A DNA stretch of 64,000 nt from Shinisaurus crocodilurus (GCA_021292165.1 JAHFWL010000405.1:1-64000), one strand, 5' to 3'. Shown: positions 43,388 to 55,529, counted from the stretch's first letter. Notes: generated by a model from the letters alone, not told the origin. Numbers and translations: made by a program.

Positions 43388-44274
43388 GAAGGTTCATCAG
43401 TTAGGGAAGGCAGTGCGTGGCTCCAGCAATGGTCGGGGGTAGCCCGTCTCTCTTCATGTATTCTTACGTGGAGGGGGTTGTGTGTGTACTCAACTCAAGT
43501 ATATAACAATCAACTGGTGTATATGTCTGTGTGATATTCATCACAAACCACAGTTTGCGGATTACTGATGCTGAAGTGAAGCAAACCTTTCCAAGTCCAC
43601 CAAGCCAGAATGTCATAAAGCAATTCATACTGAAACTGATATTTCCTAGTTGTAGGTTTAGTCTGTCTCTAATGCGTTATGCATGTGTTTTATTGAACGA
43701 CATTTATGAAAGATTAGAAGTACCTTTCTCATTACAGGTTCAACAGCTTTTGGGGGGGGGCATGCTGGTTGTACTAACACAAGTATAAGAGGGTTTCTTC
43801 TAGCTAAAATTGACCAGTGGAAAGGAGCAAGCCTGCGGAGGGGAAGACCATTTAAGGAACAGCAGTTTCAGCAGCAAAAATAGACTGCTCACCATAGTTT
43901 CCTGCTTTACAAAGTGTGTGTATCGTGGGGAGTATATTCTTGCTTTGTTTCAGGGTTAAAAATACAAGCTGCTTTCACCTCCGTTTTTAAATTTGCTCTG
44001 TTGTTTTATTTCCTTCACTGTGGGCCAAAACAGACATTATTTTAAATCTGTATGTAGCAGCTATGTCTTCCTTTCTTTTTAATATTTTCATTTTTACACG
44101 TAGACGCAGGAGGCAATCTGTATTAGGGCCCTAGTTTGGTGGGTAAGGGCTTTCCAGATCCAGATTGCGGGCCCTGCACCTACTCTGGAGTAAAAAGAAA
44201 AAGAAAGATGTAGCTGCTAGATACCGATTTAAAGTAATGCCTGTTTTTGGCCTGAATTGATTGTGAAAAAAATC

Positions 44275-44445
44275 AGAGCCTCGCTTGATCAGACCAATGG
44301 TCCTTCCTCCCCAGGATCCTCTTCCCACAGTGGCCAACCAGATGCCTACCGGAAGTCCACAAGCAGGGCATGAGCACAATAGCAGTCTCCTGCTGTTGCT
44401 TATCAGTAACTGGTATTCAGTGGTATATTGCCCGTCCATGTGTAA
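44275..44445 (-). mobile_element. CR1 LINE 3' end, diverged
   Basis: Plus: gcctcgcttgatcagaccaa, tggccaaccagatgcctacc and ccacaagcagggcatgagca. It is the antisense of the 3' UTR at 33.7-33.87 kb. Confidence 0.75.
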
Positions 44446-44714
44446 TATGCCACTGAATTTCATATATCCATCATGATTAATATGGGACTAATATATGGGA
44501 TTCATATATCCACCATGACTAATAGCCATTTAAAGATTGATCCATCCTCCAATAAATTGTCTAATATATCAGACAGCAGGATGTTAAAACAGTTCTATAT
44601 GGAAATAAAATAACATTCCTTGCAATATTCAGGTTTTTTACCCTGAAAAATGGGCTGTAACTCCATTAAATAATAATAAACAGAGCAGTGGTGGGAAGCC
44701 TAATGGCAACTTTC

Positions 44715-44842
44715 CCCAACCTGGTATCCTCCAGATGTTGTTAGACTTCAACTCCCATCAGCCCCAGCCAACATGGCCAATGGTCATGAGTTCTGGGAGT
44801 CGTAGTACAACATCTGGAAGGCACCAGGTTGTGGAAGGATGC
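44715..44842. mobile_element. CTTTCCCCAAC-type MITE (hAT-like)
   Basis: ccccaacctggtatcctcca is inverted at the right (aaggcaccaggttgtgg). The flanks TAATGGCA and TTATGGCA agree at 7 of 8 positions. Confidence 0.75.
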
Positions 44843-45540
44843 CTTATGGCAAATTGGTAGTGTGATTGAGGTAAGGACATAAAACAGGGAATCAAACCAT
44901 TACAGTTTTTTTTGGTTCCGTTCTGGTTCTGGTTCTGGTTCAGCTGCAACTGGTTTGGTTAGAGTTCGAGCCAAGAAAGGTTCGCTAACTGGTTTGGCAC
45001 GGATAACCAACCAGTTCAGGTGCAGTTCACCTTAGAAAATTTAAATAAATGCACAGGTTGAAAACTGTTGCAAGTAAGTGTCAACAATAAGTATAAAATA
45101 TTTCATTTTATGTTTACATATGTGCTCTCCTTGTATGGTATATGTAAAGACTATTTGATAGACACTAAATATGTCCTAGGTCACCTGTCTCGTATTGTTG
45201 TATCACCTCACATATGTGTTGTATGTTCATCCCTTCCATGTTGTAACTTCTATGCTGACCAACCAACCCCCCTCCCCGCCCCAGTCCAAACCCTACCTAA
45301 TGCTTCCCAGGCTCAGCCTTTGAAGAGGGCCGAGTATAGAAGCCTGTACAAAGCTCAAACCTAAAATATAGCCTCTCCCCCAATAGTGGTTTTATTTTAT
45401 GTGCTCATTCTGATTCTGGCGAAGCCAGAGCGTGTACCACATCAGGTGCTTTGTTGATTGGCTGGATCCTTATTCTGAACCAGTGACATTATTTTTCTGT
45501 GTCTGTTCCAGTTCAGGTTCAACAGGGCTTTTTAGATTAT

Positions 45541-45638
45541 TTATTTATTTATTTATTATATTTATAAATCGCCCATCTGGCCAGACATCCGGCCACTCTG
45601 AGTGATTTACAATCCAATAAAATACAAGGGGGGGGGGA

Positions 45639-45671
<33 letters not shown>

Positions 45672-45790
45672 AAAACACAATTAAAAACAGAACAAAACTT
45701 AAAAATCCTAACCCACCCCATATTCCTGCCTGAAAAGCCACGTTTTTAATGCACGGCGGAAGCTAATCAAGGAAGGGGCATGGCAAAAAA
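45541..45790 (-). mobile_element. L2-like LINE 3' UTR with inserted (AC)n
   Basis: It has aatcgcccatctggccagac, then tgcctgaaaagccacgtttt and aatgcacggcggaagc, the antisense of the 49.5-49.7 kb tail. An (AC)n run lies at 45,641-45,667. Confidence 0.8.
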
Positions 45791-46075
45791 TAATGTTTTG
45801 CTCTGGTTTGGAGTTCAAGTTTGATTTGACTCCCTAATAAGCTGTGCAGGATCAGACCAAACGCCTATAGTTCAGCACACCAAAGGAAAACAAAAGGAAA
45901 GTGAATCCAACAACAAAACAAGGGATGAACAATCAAGCTGGCAGATATAATATATAAATATACAAATGAATTTTACAAACACTACAAATTCATATAACAA
46001 AATTTATAGCCAAAATAAAATTGGAATGGGTTCAGAGAAGGGCAACAAAGGTGATCAGTGGCATGCACACAGGCC

Positions 46076-46236
46076 TGTGGCTTACGCTGGTTGAGCTTGT
46101 CTGAGCGTGGAAAGCTAAGCAGGATCAAGCCTAGTTATTACTTGGATGGGAGACCCCTCCTCTAGTTTCCTGCATTGAGCAGGGGGTTGGGCTCGATGGC
46201 TTTGTAGGCTCCTTCCAACTCTATAAATCTATGAAA
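46076..46236 (+). mobile_element. 5S-derived SINE inside CR1
   Basis: gcctgtggcttacgctggtt resembles the start of 5S rRNA. Then come gagcgtggaaagctaagcag, the box C region and a CR1-like tail ending ataaatctatgaaa. Confidence 0.85.
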
Positions 46237-46589
46237 AACAAGTCCTGCGTGGAAAGGCTGAAGGGACTGTTTTGTTTAGTCTGGAGAAGATGGATGGAGC
46301 GGAGACATAATACCACTCTTCAAATCTTTGAAGGGCTGGCACATAGAAGAGAGTTGTTCTCTGCTGTCCCAGAGTCAGGACTAGATAGAATGGGTTTAAG
46401 TTACAGGAGGGAAGATTTGGGTTGAACATTAGGAGAAACATCTTGAAGGTGAGAGCAGTTTGGCAATAACCTAGAGGGGTGGTAGGCTCTCCCTTACCAG
46501 AGGTCTTTAGCCAGAAACTGGACAGCCATCTGATAGGGAGGCTCTAGCTCTTGATTGCCTGCATTGAGCAGGGGGTTGGACTAGAACAG

Positions 46590-47094
46590 AGGTGGGCAAC
46601 TTCAGGAGGTCTGGGAGCCATTTTAACCCGCCATGGGCCGCATCCCTGCAGGTACTGAAAGGGATAGAATAAATAAAGGCATCCAGAGCTGCTATAGAGG
46701 ACCGAAAGGGTAATATTTTTTTTTAAATTATATTTATACCCTGCCTTTTTTCCGGCAAGGAACCCAAGGCGGCTTACATAATCCTCCTCCTCCTCTCAAT
46801 TTTATCCTCACAACAACCCTGGTTAGGCTGAGAGTCAGTGACTGGCCCAAAGTCACCCAGTGAGTTTCATGGCCGAGCGGGGACTAGAACCCGGATCTCC
46901 CAAGTCCCAGTCCAACACAAACTTGCTTGTTTGTAAGCTAATTTTACCCTTTTGGCTCTCTTTAGCAGCTCCAGATGCCATTTTGTTTGCAAGATAGCTA
47001 GATGGAGTATTTGGGGGGGGGGTCCCCCTGAATTTTGGGGTGGTGGTGGAGGCTGCAGGGGCCACATGCAGCCCACATGTTGCCCACCCCTGGA
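46590..47094. mobile_element. hAT-type element inside CR1, holding a SINE
   Basis: The ends cagaggtgggcaacttc and tgttgcccacccctg are inverted. The flanks GACTAGAA and GACTAGAT agree at 7 of 8 positions. The inner MIR-like SINE is at 46,715-46,920. Confidence 0.85.
46715..46920 (-). mobile_element. MIR-like CORE-SINE, nested
   Basis: Antisense: tttccggcaaggaacccaag, gtgactggcccaaagtcacc, and a B box as ggactagaaccc. Confidence 0.88.
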
Positions 47095-47152
47095 CTAGAT
47101 GGTCGACATAGCCTCCTCCAACTCTATGATATGTTCAAAGTGGCCTTAGGCC

Positions 47153-47288
47153 AGCCTTTCCCAACACAGAGTCCCCAGATGTTGTTGGACTACAGCTCCC
47201 ACCATGTCTGACCATTGGGCATCCTGGCTGGGGAAGATGGGAGTTGTACTCCAATAATGTCTGGGGACCCAAGGTTGGGAAAGGCTTA
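47153..47288. mobile_element. CTTTCCCAAC-type MITE
   Basis: cagcctttcccaacacagag is inverted at the right (ggttgggaaaggctt). Inside are ttgttggactacagctccca and gggagttgtactccaataat. No clear duplication. Confidence 0.7.
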
Positions 47289-47601
47289 CCCATACTCCTG
47301 GTTGCAGTATGGGAATAACAACAACAACAAGGACCCAGTGTTGGGGGAAAGATGGGATATAAATAAATATAACAACAACACCCAATGTTGTAGTAGGGAT
47401 GGTGTAAATGCTATGTATCATTATTAAATACCCTATTTCCAGACTTAGGCAATATTGACTTTTTTGCTGTTTTAATTTAAATTCATTTCTTCAGTCAAGA
47501 AAATTAAGATGCTTACTGCTGCTGTTGAAATGCAAATGTTCTATGGGAGAGTGAGCTTAAGAAATGCATATCTCATTAAAAGAATTACACACACACACAC
47601 C

Positions 47602-48036
47602 CAGGACCGGTGCAGGGCAGTTTGGCGCCCTAGGCTGGCTTATATTTAGCGCCCCCCCTCTCGTGCGGGGGGGAGGGCTCCGGAGCAAAGCAGCCGGGAA
47701 ATGCCTGCTTGCCCAGCGCCCCCCCACCCGCCCGCCGGCTGCCTCCTCCAGCAGCCGCTTTCCCCACTGCCTACTGGTCGCCGCCGCGCCGCCGCCGCCG
47801 CACGTGCTCCTGACCCGGGCTAGCTCCGGGCGCAGAGGAAAGCCGAGCGCGACCGCGAGCCCGCCTGGCGCCCGCAATCCCCCCCCCAGACCTGGTGGTT
47901 GCGGACCGGTGCCTTTGTCGGCGAGGCGGGGCAGGAGCGCGCCGGCGGCGAGGAAGGAGTGCAGCATTTCTGCGCCCTCTTCCGCCATGCGCCCTAGGCA
48001 GCCGCCTGGGTCTGCCTAGCGGTAGCGCCGGCCCTG
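47602..48036. mobile_element. CpG-island-like hAT element
   Basis: 435 bp, very GC- and CpG-rich, with ends CAGGACCGGTGC and GCGCCGGCCCTG (inverted). An identical 8-bp duplication CACACACC lies at 47,594-47,601 and 48,037-48,044. The word gcgccctagg occurs near both ends. The open frames on both strands are low-complexity and not coding-like. Confidence 0.85.
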
Positions 48037-48802
48037 CACACACCTTGCTTGAAGCAGGCAAGCATTGCCAACCACAAAATCCATTTACTCCACAGCAATC
48101 CCCTTTGCTTTGAACTTGGCTACAGTGGCGTAAATACATATGTGGACTGTAGCAATCTGGGAGTCAGATGCTGCTCTGACCCAGAGCAATTTCATTGCCA
48201 AGACTGAATTAATGTGTTCTTGATCAGCCCTCCTTCTTTTGCTAGGCGAAACAGAAAGATAAAAGGCAGATAAAAGACTTAGGATACTTGAACGTTCTAC
48301 TGGCCCTTTGACTTCAAGTTTATCCAGGTTTGGGCAGCCCATGTGACTATTGGCAGGATGCATATGCTGCATAACTTCTGCTTCAGTCAAAGTAGCATCC
48401 TTCCTGTAAGGAACTGCTTTGGTCTGCTAAATATTACTGATCTAGTCGAACTTTCGGTTACTAAACCCATTCTTCTTTATCATCCTGCTTGTCACACTTT
48501 CCTTTAGTTATCTGTCTAAAATACATCATGTATATGAGTCTAATATACACGAGGAACAGGATCAGGACCTGAGTGTTCAAGGAGAGGGATTTAACCTTCC
48601 CATGCGTGCCATGGTCCTGCTGAAAATCACCCCCAAAGCTGCTAGTAGCCTGGGGTGGGGGTGGGGGAGAGAGCTTCCATTCTTTCAACTTTCCATTCCA
48701 TCACTGTTCCGTTCTATACTCCACCCCACAAAACAACCTAAGCATACTTACTCTGTCCGAAATAAAATATCCAAGAAGTCAATGGGAAGCCTGTCTATAG
48801 CT

Positions 48803-48959
48803 CAGTCTTCCCCAAACTGCTGTCCTCCAGATGTGTTGGACTGAAACTCCCAGAATTCCTAACCAGCATAATTCCCAGCCAGCATGCCATTGGCCATGGC
48901 TGGGAATTATGGGACTTGCTGTCCAACACATTTGGAGGGCACCATGTTAGGGAAGGCTG
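48803..48959. mobile_element. CTTTCCCCAAC-type MITE (hAT-like)
   Basis: cagtcttccccaaactg and ttagggaaggctg are the ends. Flanking 8-mers CTATAGCT and CTATACCT agree at 7 of 8. An inner hairpin aattcccagccagcatgcc pairs with ggccatggctgggaatt. Confidence 0.82.
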
Positions 48960-49034
48960 CTATACCTCTATTTATTTCAGTGAGAACAGTATAATCATGA
49001 GTCAGTAAATGACATAAATCCATCCACTATAGCA

Positions 49035-49705
49035 GTGCATACATGCATCAGTGGTTCATGCCTTGGTCTCCTCTCGCCTAGACTACTGTAATGCGCTCTA
49101 TGTGGGGTTACCCTGGAAGATGGTTCGGAAGTTGCAGCTGGTACAGAATGCAGCAGCTCGCCTGGTTAAAGGCTGCCGCCGGCGTGATCACATCACTCCA
49201 GTGCTCAAAGAGTTGCACTGGCTACCAGTTGCTTGCCGAGCCGAATTCAAGGTGTTGGTGTTGACCTTTAAAACCCTGTATGGCTCCAGTCCAGTTTATC
49301 TCAAGGAGTGCCTCCAGCAACATCAAGTAGGCCGCTCAACAAGATCTGCCACGGACGGCCTTCTCCCTGTCCCATCAGCCAGAGAAACCAGGCTGGTGGG
49401 GACTAGGAGGAGGGCCTTTTCTGTGGCAGCCCCCAATTTATGGAACTCTCTCCCCAGTGACCTCCGCCATGCCCCTTCCTTGATTAGTTTCCGCCGTGCA
49501 TTTAAAATGTGGCTTTTCAGGCGGGAATATGGGATGGGTTAGGATTTTTAAGTTTTGTACTGTTTTTAATTGTGTTTTATACTGTGTGTGTGTGTTTCTC
49601 CCCCCCCCCCTCTTGTATTTTATTGGATTGTACATCGCTCAGAGTGGCTGGATGTCTGGCCAGATGGGCGATTCATAAATATAATAAATAAATAAATAAA
49701 TAAAT
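49035..49705 (+). mobile_element. L2-like LINE 3' half with open frame
   Basis: The 163-codon frame (49,051-49,542) encodes [32 protein letters not shown] and [14 protein letters not shown], then stops naturally. The 3' UTR (acatcgctcagagtggctgg, gatgtctggccagatgggcg) and an (AAAT)n tail follow. It starts after the RT active site, so it is 5'-truncated. Confidence 0.9.
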
Positions 49706-50299
49706 ACATCCAGCACTCCCCCTGTAAGTGTTGAGGCCATACTTCCCCTCCTCCTTCCAAGAAGATCCACACAATGGCTTTTAACCGAAAGGCTTTATTA
49801 GGACCGGGTCCCTGATGGAAAGTCTCTCTTGCCAATACAACATGCCAACTCGGTCATGAATTTGGTCACTCACCTGCTTCTTTCGTAAGACTGTAGAGAA
49901 ATATATCTGCAATCCTGCCATCATGCAATCCTAAATCAAATTGAAATGGATGCTTATGACTGGGTACTGTAGCTCAGCCTGTGTTCACTTTGCACAATAA
50001 ATTCTCAAGACATCTACTTAATGTTTACTCATTAGTTTTTACTGAATAACACTCTAGAACAGTGACGTTTTCCCTAGGGGGCAGTGTACATTCAGTCAGT
50101 CATATAAACATGCAAGTGATTATGTTCTTCTTTTTGTTTTATAATTGTTATTTATTTATTTATTTTACTGTGTACAGGCCCTACTTTAATCTCTGCTAGG
50201 TGCTTCCCAAGCATCCTGTTAAAAGAAAGTTGCTACCCTTAAAGAGTTGGCAATGTAATGCAAGTTCATCATCAGTGTTCCACACATCTACTAATAGTG
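49706..50299. other. Unassigned intergenic stretch
   Basis: No gene or named repeat is recognised. Confidence 0.4.
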
Positions 50300-50600
50300 A
50301 CTGGGTTCTCACAATTGTTATGGTTCATCGTGGCTTATATTAAGCCACAACAAGCTGTGGTGCCTGTAGGCGCCGTCCTAAATATTCAAGCCACGGCTGA
50401 AGCTTATCCTGTCATCTGAACAGAGGGACCGCGCATTATGCGAGGATTAAACAACCGTCACATAACCCATGGTCTCTGGGTTCCGTTGACACAACAAGCT
50501 GCACCTGCAGCTTGAATATTAAAAAAATGACCGTTAGTACGTACCGCAATCCACTATGGCTTAAGCTATGGTGAGCTGCTTGACAGTGCAAACCAGTTGT
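50300..50600. mobile_element. MITE related to 41,065-41,412
   Basis: gggttctcacaattgttatg at the left is comparable in inverse to acagtgcaaaccagttg at the right. Both copies contain cgaggattaaacaac-like and acccatggtct words and a paired gcttatattaagcc / ggcttaagc. Confidence 0.6.
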
Positions 50601-51025
50601 GTCTGTCTGTCCATCTTCTCCTCCTGAATCGCCCTGCTGGCATGGGTGTGGAAGGACCATCTGAAAGCTGAAAGGAAGCTAATACAGTTTGGGGAACCTG
50701 CAGTCTTTTACCTGAGAGAGAGAGAGAGAAAAAACATCCATTCCTCTCACCACCCATGGCCTTTCCCCGGGGAACCACATGCAAGAACAGCACTGCTATG
50801 TCCTGCTTCAGGAAGGTATCTGTGTTTTGTGACATCAGCAGCCAGTATTCCAGTCCCCGCCGTCATCTCAGACCTATTTGCATGTCTTGCAACCAATAAA
50901 CCTTGCATGAAGGAGAATGGCAAAGACTGCCATACTAGCAAAAGGTCAAGAATAAATGGCATTCAGAGATGAGCCACCACCACCATCACCACAACACTTT
51001 ACCTGTACATGTTCCCTATGTTTGG

Positions 51026-51608
51026 CAGGGATGGGGACTCGGACTCCAGGACTCGACTCGTGAGTCGGACTGAGTCCCCACTCTGACTCGAGTCCCAATA
51101 TTTTTAATGGGACTCGAGACTCGACTCGGGACTCGAGACCAAGAACTCATGTTCCAAAATCCTGTTCCTCAAATGCAACATGGATAGGTTTTAGGAAGTA
51201 CAGCAAGTTTATCTTTTAAAACCATTTTCCTAAAATGCAACCTTTCAGACATTTTGGGTTTGGCTGCCTCTGCCTGCCTGTTTGGGGTTCCCTGCCTCCT
51301 CTGCCTGTCTGGTTATTTTGGGTTTGTCTGCCTGGTCTGTTCCTGCCAAAATCAGTTGCAGAGTTTTGAAATAAAAAGGCACACTTGTGCCTAGAATTTA
51401 TTTAAGCCACACATCTGAAATAGCCTTATTTTGTTGGGGGAAAACCCCATTGATTTTAATAGGGACTCGTGGAGTCAGTTTTGGGAGTGACTCAGGACTC
51501 AGGACTCGTGAGTCACCATTTTGGACCAAGGACTCAGACTTGAGACTCGGGTCCAAAGACTCGTGACTCGACTCATGACTCGAGACCACGGACTCTTCAA
51601 CATCCCTG
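51026..51608 (+). mobile_element. hAT element with GAGTC-array ends, shorter copy
   Basis: 583 bp, with ends cagggatggggactcgg and ttcaacatccctg. It has an identical 8-bp duplication ATGTTTGG at 51,018-51,025 and 51,609-51,616. The interior keeps only the last transposase codons (FLKCNMDRF then stop near 51,200) and the 3' UTR shared with 28,440-28,740. Confidence 0.93.
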
Positions 51609-52884
51609 ATGTTTGGTGGTGCTTTTATAAAATACAGTAAGATGGTTTACATGGTCAGAAATGTACACTTCCAATCATCTGGCTTGGTCCAATGAAATTC
51701 ATGGTTTTCTTGTAGGATGCCCATGTGTGATGTGTCCTCAACATTCTTCAAATGGAGAACAGTCTCTATTTGAAGAGCTGCCAGAGGACAGTCCTCTGTT
51801 TTAAGGTATCTGAAGGGCTGTGTGAAGTCCAAGTCTGGTTGAAAGATAAAGATCCCAAAGAAGCGAGAGCAGCAGGAGGGGCCTTTAAGCTGCCCCTCAA
51901 TGGTTAGCACCCGGACAGCAGACTGAGCAGGCGCACAAGTCACCTAGTCAGTTTCCCCCCCACTATTTAAATTATAGTAATGTTTAATTTTGCATATATA
52001 CATATAAATTAGCATATACAAATGTTATGCACATCAGTGGCCACTTTTTTGTCCTCTTTTTTGGTGATACGTTTCTTCTTTTTTGGTGATGCCTAAGTGG
52101 CCACTCTTACTTTCCTGGTTCAGATCTATCATAAAATAACACGATTGCTTTGTGGAATAGCCCCTAAACAGCTGTTCTTTCAAACAGTATATTTTCAGAG
52201 GAAAATAATACATTGGCAACAAAATTTTCCTATAAGAAGGAAGAGCAATTCTATGAAACTAAAATGAGGTGACAGTGTTTTTATTGGACCTGTTTTCTTG
52301 AAAGCCTTTATACTTTAGTCAAAAGCTCTATAAAAAAGCTTTGTCTCTTCCCTTCTCTGGGAGCATTGTGACAATAGCAATCAATACGAAAATCTACAAA
52401 ACAAGAGTTTAAAAACAGCAACAGAAGAGAAAACACATAGACTTGCCAGCTGCAATAAGCTGTGGACTTCAGCAAAAGAGCATGACACTGGCTGCAAACA
52501 CTTTTGCAGTAGAAAACCTCATGCTGGCAAATAGTACATTTTCCCTTTTAAAATGAAAAACCTTTCACACAAGCGATAAAATGTTCAGACTAAAGCAAGG
52601 GCTAGGTGGAGCCGTAACTTAAATCTATGGTGTTGATGGGAGGGGAAGACACAGTCTTATAACATGGAGGAATGCAGATTAGCTAGGAAAAATATAGGGT
52701 ACAGAGTTACTTTTGCTCAGCCCAAGTGATTATTCTCCATCTGTAAATATTGATGTTTATAATTTTTTCTAAAACACCTGCTTCTGTCGTTTGTGCGTGT
52801 CAGCATTCCTGAAAATACGATCATGTAATTATATAAGTAGGCACATACCATAGCCAAACCATGACTCCCAAGAGGATGCTAATG
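51609..52884. other. Unassigned intergenic stretch
   Basis: No gene or repeat is recognised. The sequence is AT-rich and not low-complexity. Confidence 0.4.
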
Positions 52885-52992
52885 CACTTCTTGGCTTCCC
52901 ATAGGAATTTGGTTGGCTATTGTGGGAGCAGCATGCTGGACTGGACAGGCCTTTGGTCTGATCCAGCACAGCTCTTCTTATGTTGTTATGAG
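52885..52992 (+). mobile_element. CR1 LINE 3' tail
   Basis: gcatgctggactggacaggc, tttggtctgatccagcacag and ctcttcttatgttgttatg. Confidence 0.75.
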
Positions 52993-53689
52993 GACCAAAG
53001 ACAGGACTCCTGTTCTTTACTGGTCATCTGGAAGAGGGGATTTTGTCAGCTTATCCCTGTGTGATAAGCAGAACTTGTTCTGCCCCAACTGGACATTGTG
53101 CTATTAAGTCGTCGTCCCCCGCCCCGTTCTGCATTTGTAACTGTTTTAGTTTTCCAGATAGGAATCTGTTGGCAACTGATCAGACCTTGTTGTCATGCAT
53201 GGATTAGTTGTCCCTAGGAAGAACGTCTAACCCGGTACCGGCTCTTCCTCAGTTTAGGAAGAACGCTCCCTCTGGCCTAGTTCTGTTACTGTTCCGAGTT
53301 ATAGCCTGAACCGTTGTATTGTTTTTTCATCTCCTCCATCATCCATACCCATCGTTTCATTTCAACCACCACTCCTCCTCCCTTTACAGCGAAGTATTGA
53401 TCCTGCATTTATTAGTTCTTTGCTGTTTAGTTGTGTTTCAGGAAAGATGAAGATTTGAGTTACATGGAAATAGCCTGGATGTGTGCTTAGCTGTCTGGAT
53501 AGACGCACAGGTCAACATGTGTTGAGGCCAGAACAGTACCAGCCAAAGTTCTCTCTTCTACACCACTCTTAAAGGTACAAGAGCTGTTTTATTTATTTAA
53601 TAAATAATGTTTTTGTTCAATTCCTAATGTCCTTATTAAATTAATTAATAAATAATAATAGACAGCTTGGCACTGCAATTCCTGACAGA
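52993..53689. other. Unassigned intergenic stretch
   Basis: A direct repeat aggaagaacg occurs at about 53,216 and 53,257 around cccggtaccgg. No other structure is seen. Confidence 0.35.
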
Positions 53690-54039
53690 GCACCTCTCCC
53701 AAACCTGAGTCTACCTGGGCACTACAGTCAACATCTGAGGTCTTCCTCTGAGTGCCACCTCTGAGGGAGGCTGGGAGGATGGCATCAAGAAAGAGGCCCT
53801 TCTCAGTGGTGCCCCCCCCCCCCCGTTGATGGAATGATTCCCCCCACTGAAGCTCACCTGGCGCTAACTCTGTCCTCTTTTCGGCACCAGGTTAAGACTG
53901 TCTTCTTCTCCCAGGCATTTAATGGCATGTAAGGGTATTTTAATGGCATGATGGGGCATTTGTGGCAGCTGCTTTTGGCAGGTCTGGTTGTACTGGAATT
54001 ATTTTGGCTGTTGGATTGTTTTTTAAATTTTGTATATTG

Positions 54040-54073
<34 letters not shown>

Positions 54074-54169
54074 TGTTTTTATGCTATTCTTATTGTATTG
54101 CATTTTGTGAATTGTTGTGAACCACCCAGAGAGCTTTGGCTATTGGGTGTAGAGAAATGACATAAATAA

Positions 54170-54224
<55 letters not shown>

Positions 54225-54225
54225 G
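53690..54225 (+). mobile_element. L2-like LINE 3' end with microsatellites
   Basis: The decayed C-terminus (agaaagaggcccttctcagt, gatggaatgattcccccc) is followed by the 3' UTR (aaccacccagagagctttgg). (AT)n lies at 54,041-54,070 and (AAT)n at 54,172-54,224. Confidence 0.82.
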
Positions 54226-54350
54226 CAGCATTTTTACCCTGTTCTTCAGCCAAAAAGGTTCCCAGAGCAGCTTATAATTCAGTACCTCCTGCCCTGCAAG
54301 ACACTCCCTGCCTTCAGGCTTACAATCTGAAAGACAGGGCACAAGAGGAA
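54226..54350 (-). mobile_element. LINE 3' tail fragment, antisense
   Basis: It has tgccttcaggcttacaatct, the inverse of the attgtaagcctgagggc tail found at 38.88 kb. Confidence 0.55.
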
Positions 54351-54764
54351 GAAGGGATGGGGAGGTAGGAGGGAAAAAGGCAACTCAGGCACCACTTCTT
54401 AAAGTTACAATTCTTAGAATGACCAGCTGGGATCAAACAGTGAAGAAGCCCAGGCAAGGAGCTCCTGCCATCAGCTCCTGGAGATACCTTCAGTCTGCCT
54501 GAGAGAATAGTTCTTCTTTGCATCTGGTCACCCTACCCAAGTGAAACAGGTGTAATATAGGTGTAGAGAAGAGGGTCCCCCAGCTTTTTGGAATCTGCCC
54601 CATCTCTGCTGTATTTCCTGTCCTCTTTGAATTTCTTTCAATTGCTCAATGTACCAGCTCCCCACTTCTCAGCATATAAACAAAATGTGTGTATGGGGCA
54701 TGTGGGGAGGATGCTGTACCTTCCTGTTTCCACCCCTACTGGATCTGTGCACCCATGCTATAAG

Positions 54765-54952
54765 GGGCTGCACTGGTGAATAGAACAAAGACCCGAGTTC
54801 AAATCTCCACCCAGCAATCACTGGGTGGTCTTGGGCCAATCACTATCTCTCAGGGTTGCTGTGTGGATAAAACAGGAGGGAGGAACCATTTATGTCACCT
54901 TGAGCTACTTCGAAGAAGAGTGGGATAAAAATGCAATTAAAAAGAGAGACAA
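54765..54952 (+). mobile_element. MIR-like CORE-SINE, diverged
   Basis: It has a B-box-like gagttcaaatctcc, the core actgggtggtcttgggccaa, cagggttgctgtgtggataa and a tail with gtgggataaaaatgcaatt. Confidence 0.65.
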
Positions 54953-55261
54953 GAAGGCAGCACAAAGTACTTCCCCCCACAAACCTGAACTTAACAACTT
55001 CTTATAAGTTCATAAAAATTCCAGAACTAAAGCATATTTCTGCTGGCGCTTGACACTTTCAGACACCAATGACAGCGCTTTAGCAACCCTAATGGGTTCC
55101 CAAGGCGAAGCCACTGTACATAGCCATGACATAGCTTCTAATTTTGGAACTAACGATCAGGAAAGGCTTAAAGAAAAAAAGAAGCGAAGCAACTGACTCA
55201 GCAGTAATGTTAACACATGAAATGGTAGTTCATGGGCGGCTCAAAAAGCATCCCATTGATT

Positions 55262-55505
55262 AAGAACAGAAGAGCCCTGCTGGCTCAGACCAAGGGTCCA
55301 TCTAGTCCAGCATTCTGTTCACACAGTGGCCAACCAGCTGCCCACAGGATCCCACAAGCAGGACATGAGTGCAACAGCACCTTCCCGCCCATGCTCCCCA
55401 GCAACTGGTGCACATAGGCAGGCAGCCTCCGATCCTGGAGGTAGCATAGAGCCATCAGGACTAGTGGCATATAGCCATTGATAGCCTTCTTCTCCATGAC
55501 TGAGT
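55262..55505 (-). mobile_element. CR1 LINE 3' end
   Basis: Plus: aagaacagaagagccctgct, cagaccaagggtccatctag, cccacaagcaggacatgagt and agccattgatagccttcttc. It closely matches 33.65-33.87 kb inverted. Confidence 0.85.
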
Positions 55506-55529
55506 AGCTTTAGTCCTACATAATTTCCT

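Larger units (their letters stand above)
46020..47130 (+). mobile_element. CR1 LINE carrying three nested insertions
   Basis: CR1 pieces are 46,020-46,075 (tgggttcagagaagggcaac), 46,237-46,590 (RMERRHNTTLQIFEG-like, DRMGLSYRREDLG) and 47,095-47,130 (gactagatggtcgacatag). They are separated by a 5S SINE and by a hAT MITE that itself holds a MIR-like SINE. Confidence 0.88.

Noticed and set aside
43062..43442. 126-codon frame as a gene
   Set aside because: It crosses both arms of an inverted repeat, has no family resemblance and no splice or promoter context.
47557..48139. Long GC-rich open frames and an apparent CpG-island promoter
   Set aside because: The block has inverted ends and a perfect 8-bp duplication, so it is a mobile element. 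The frames are low-complexity on both strands.
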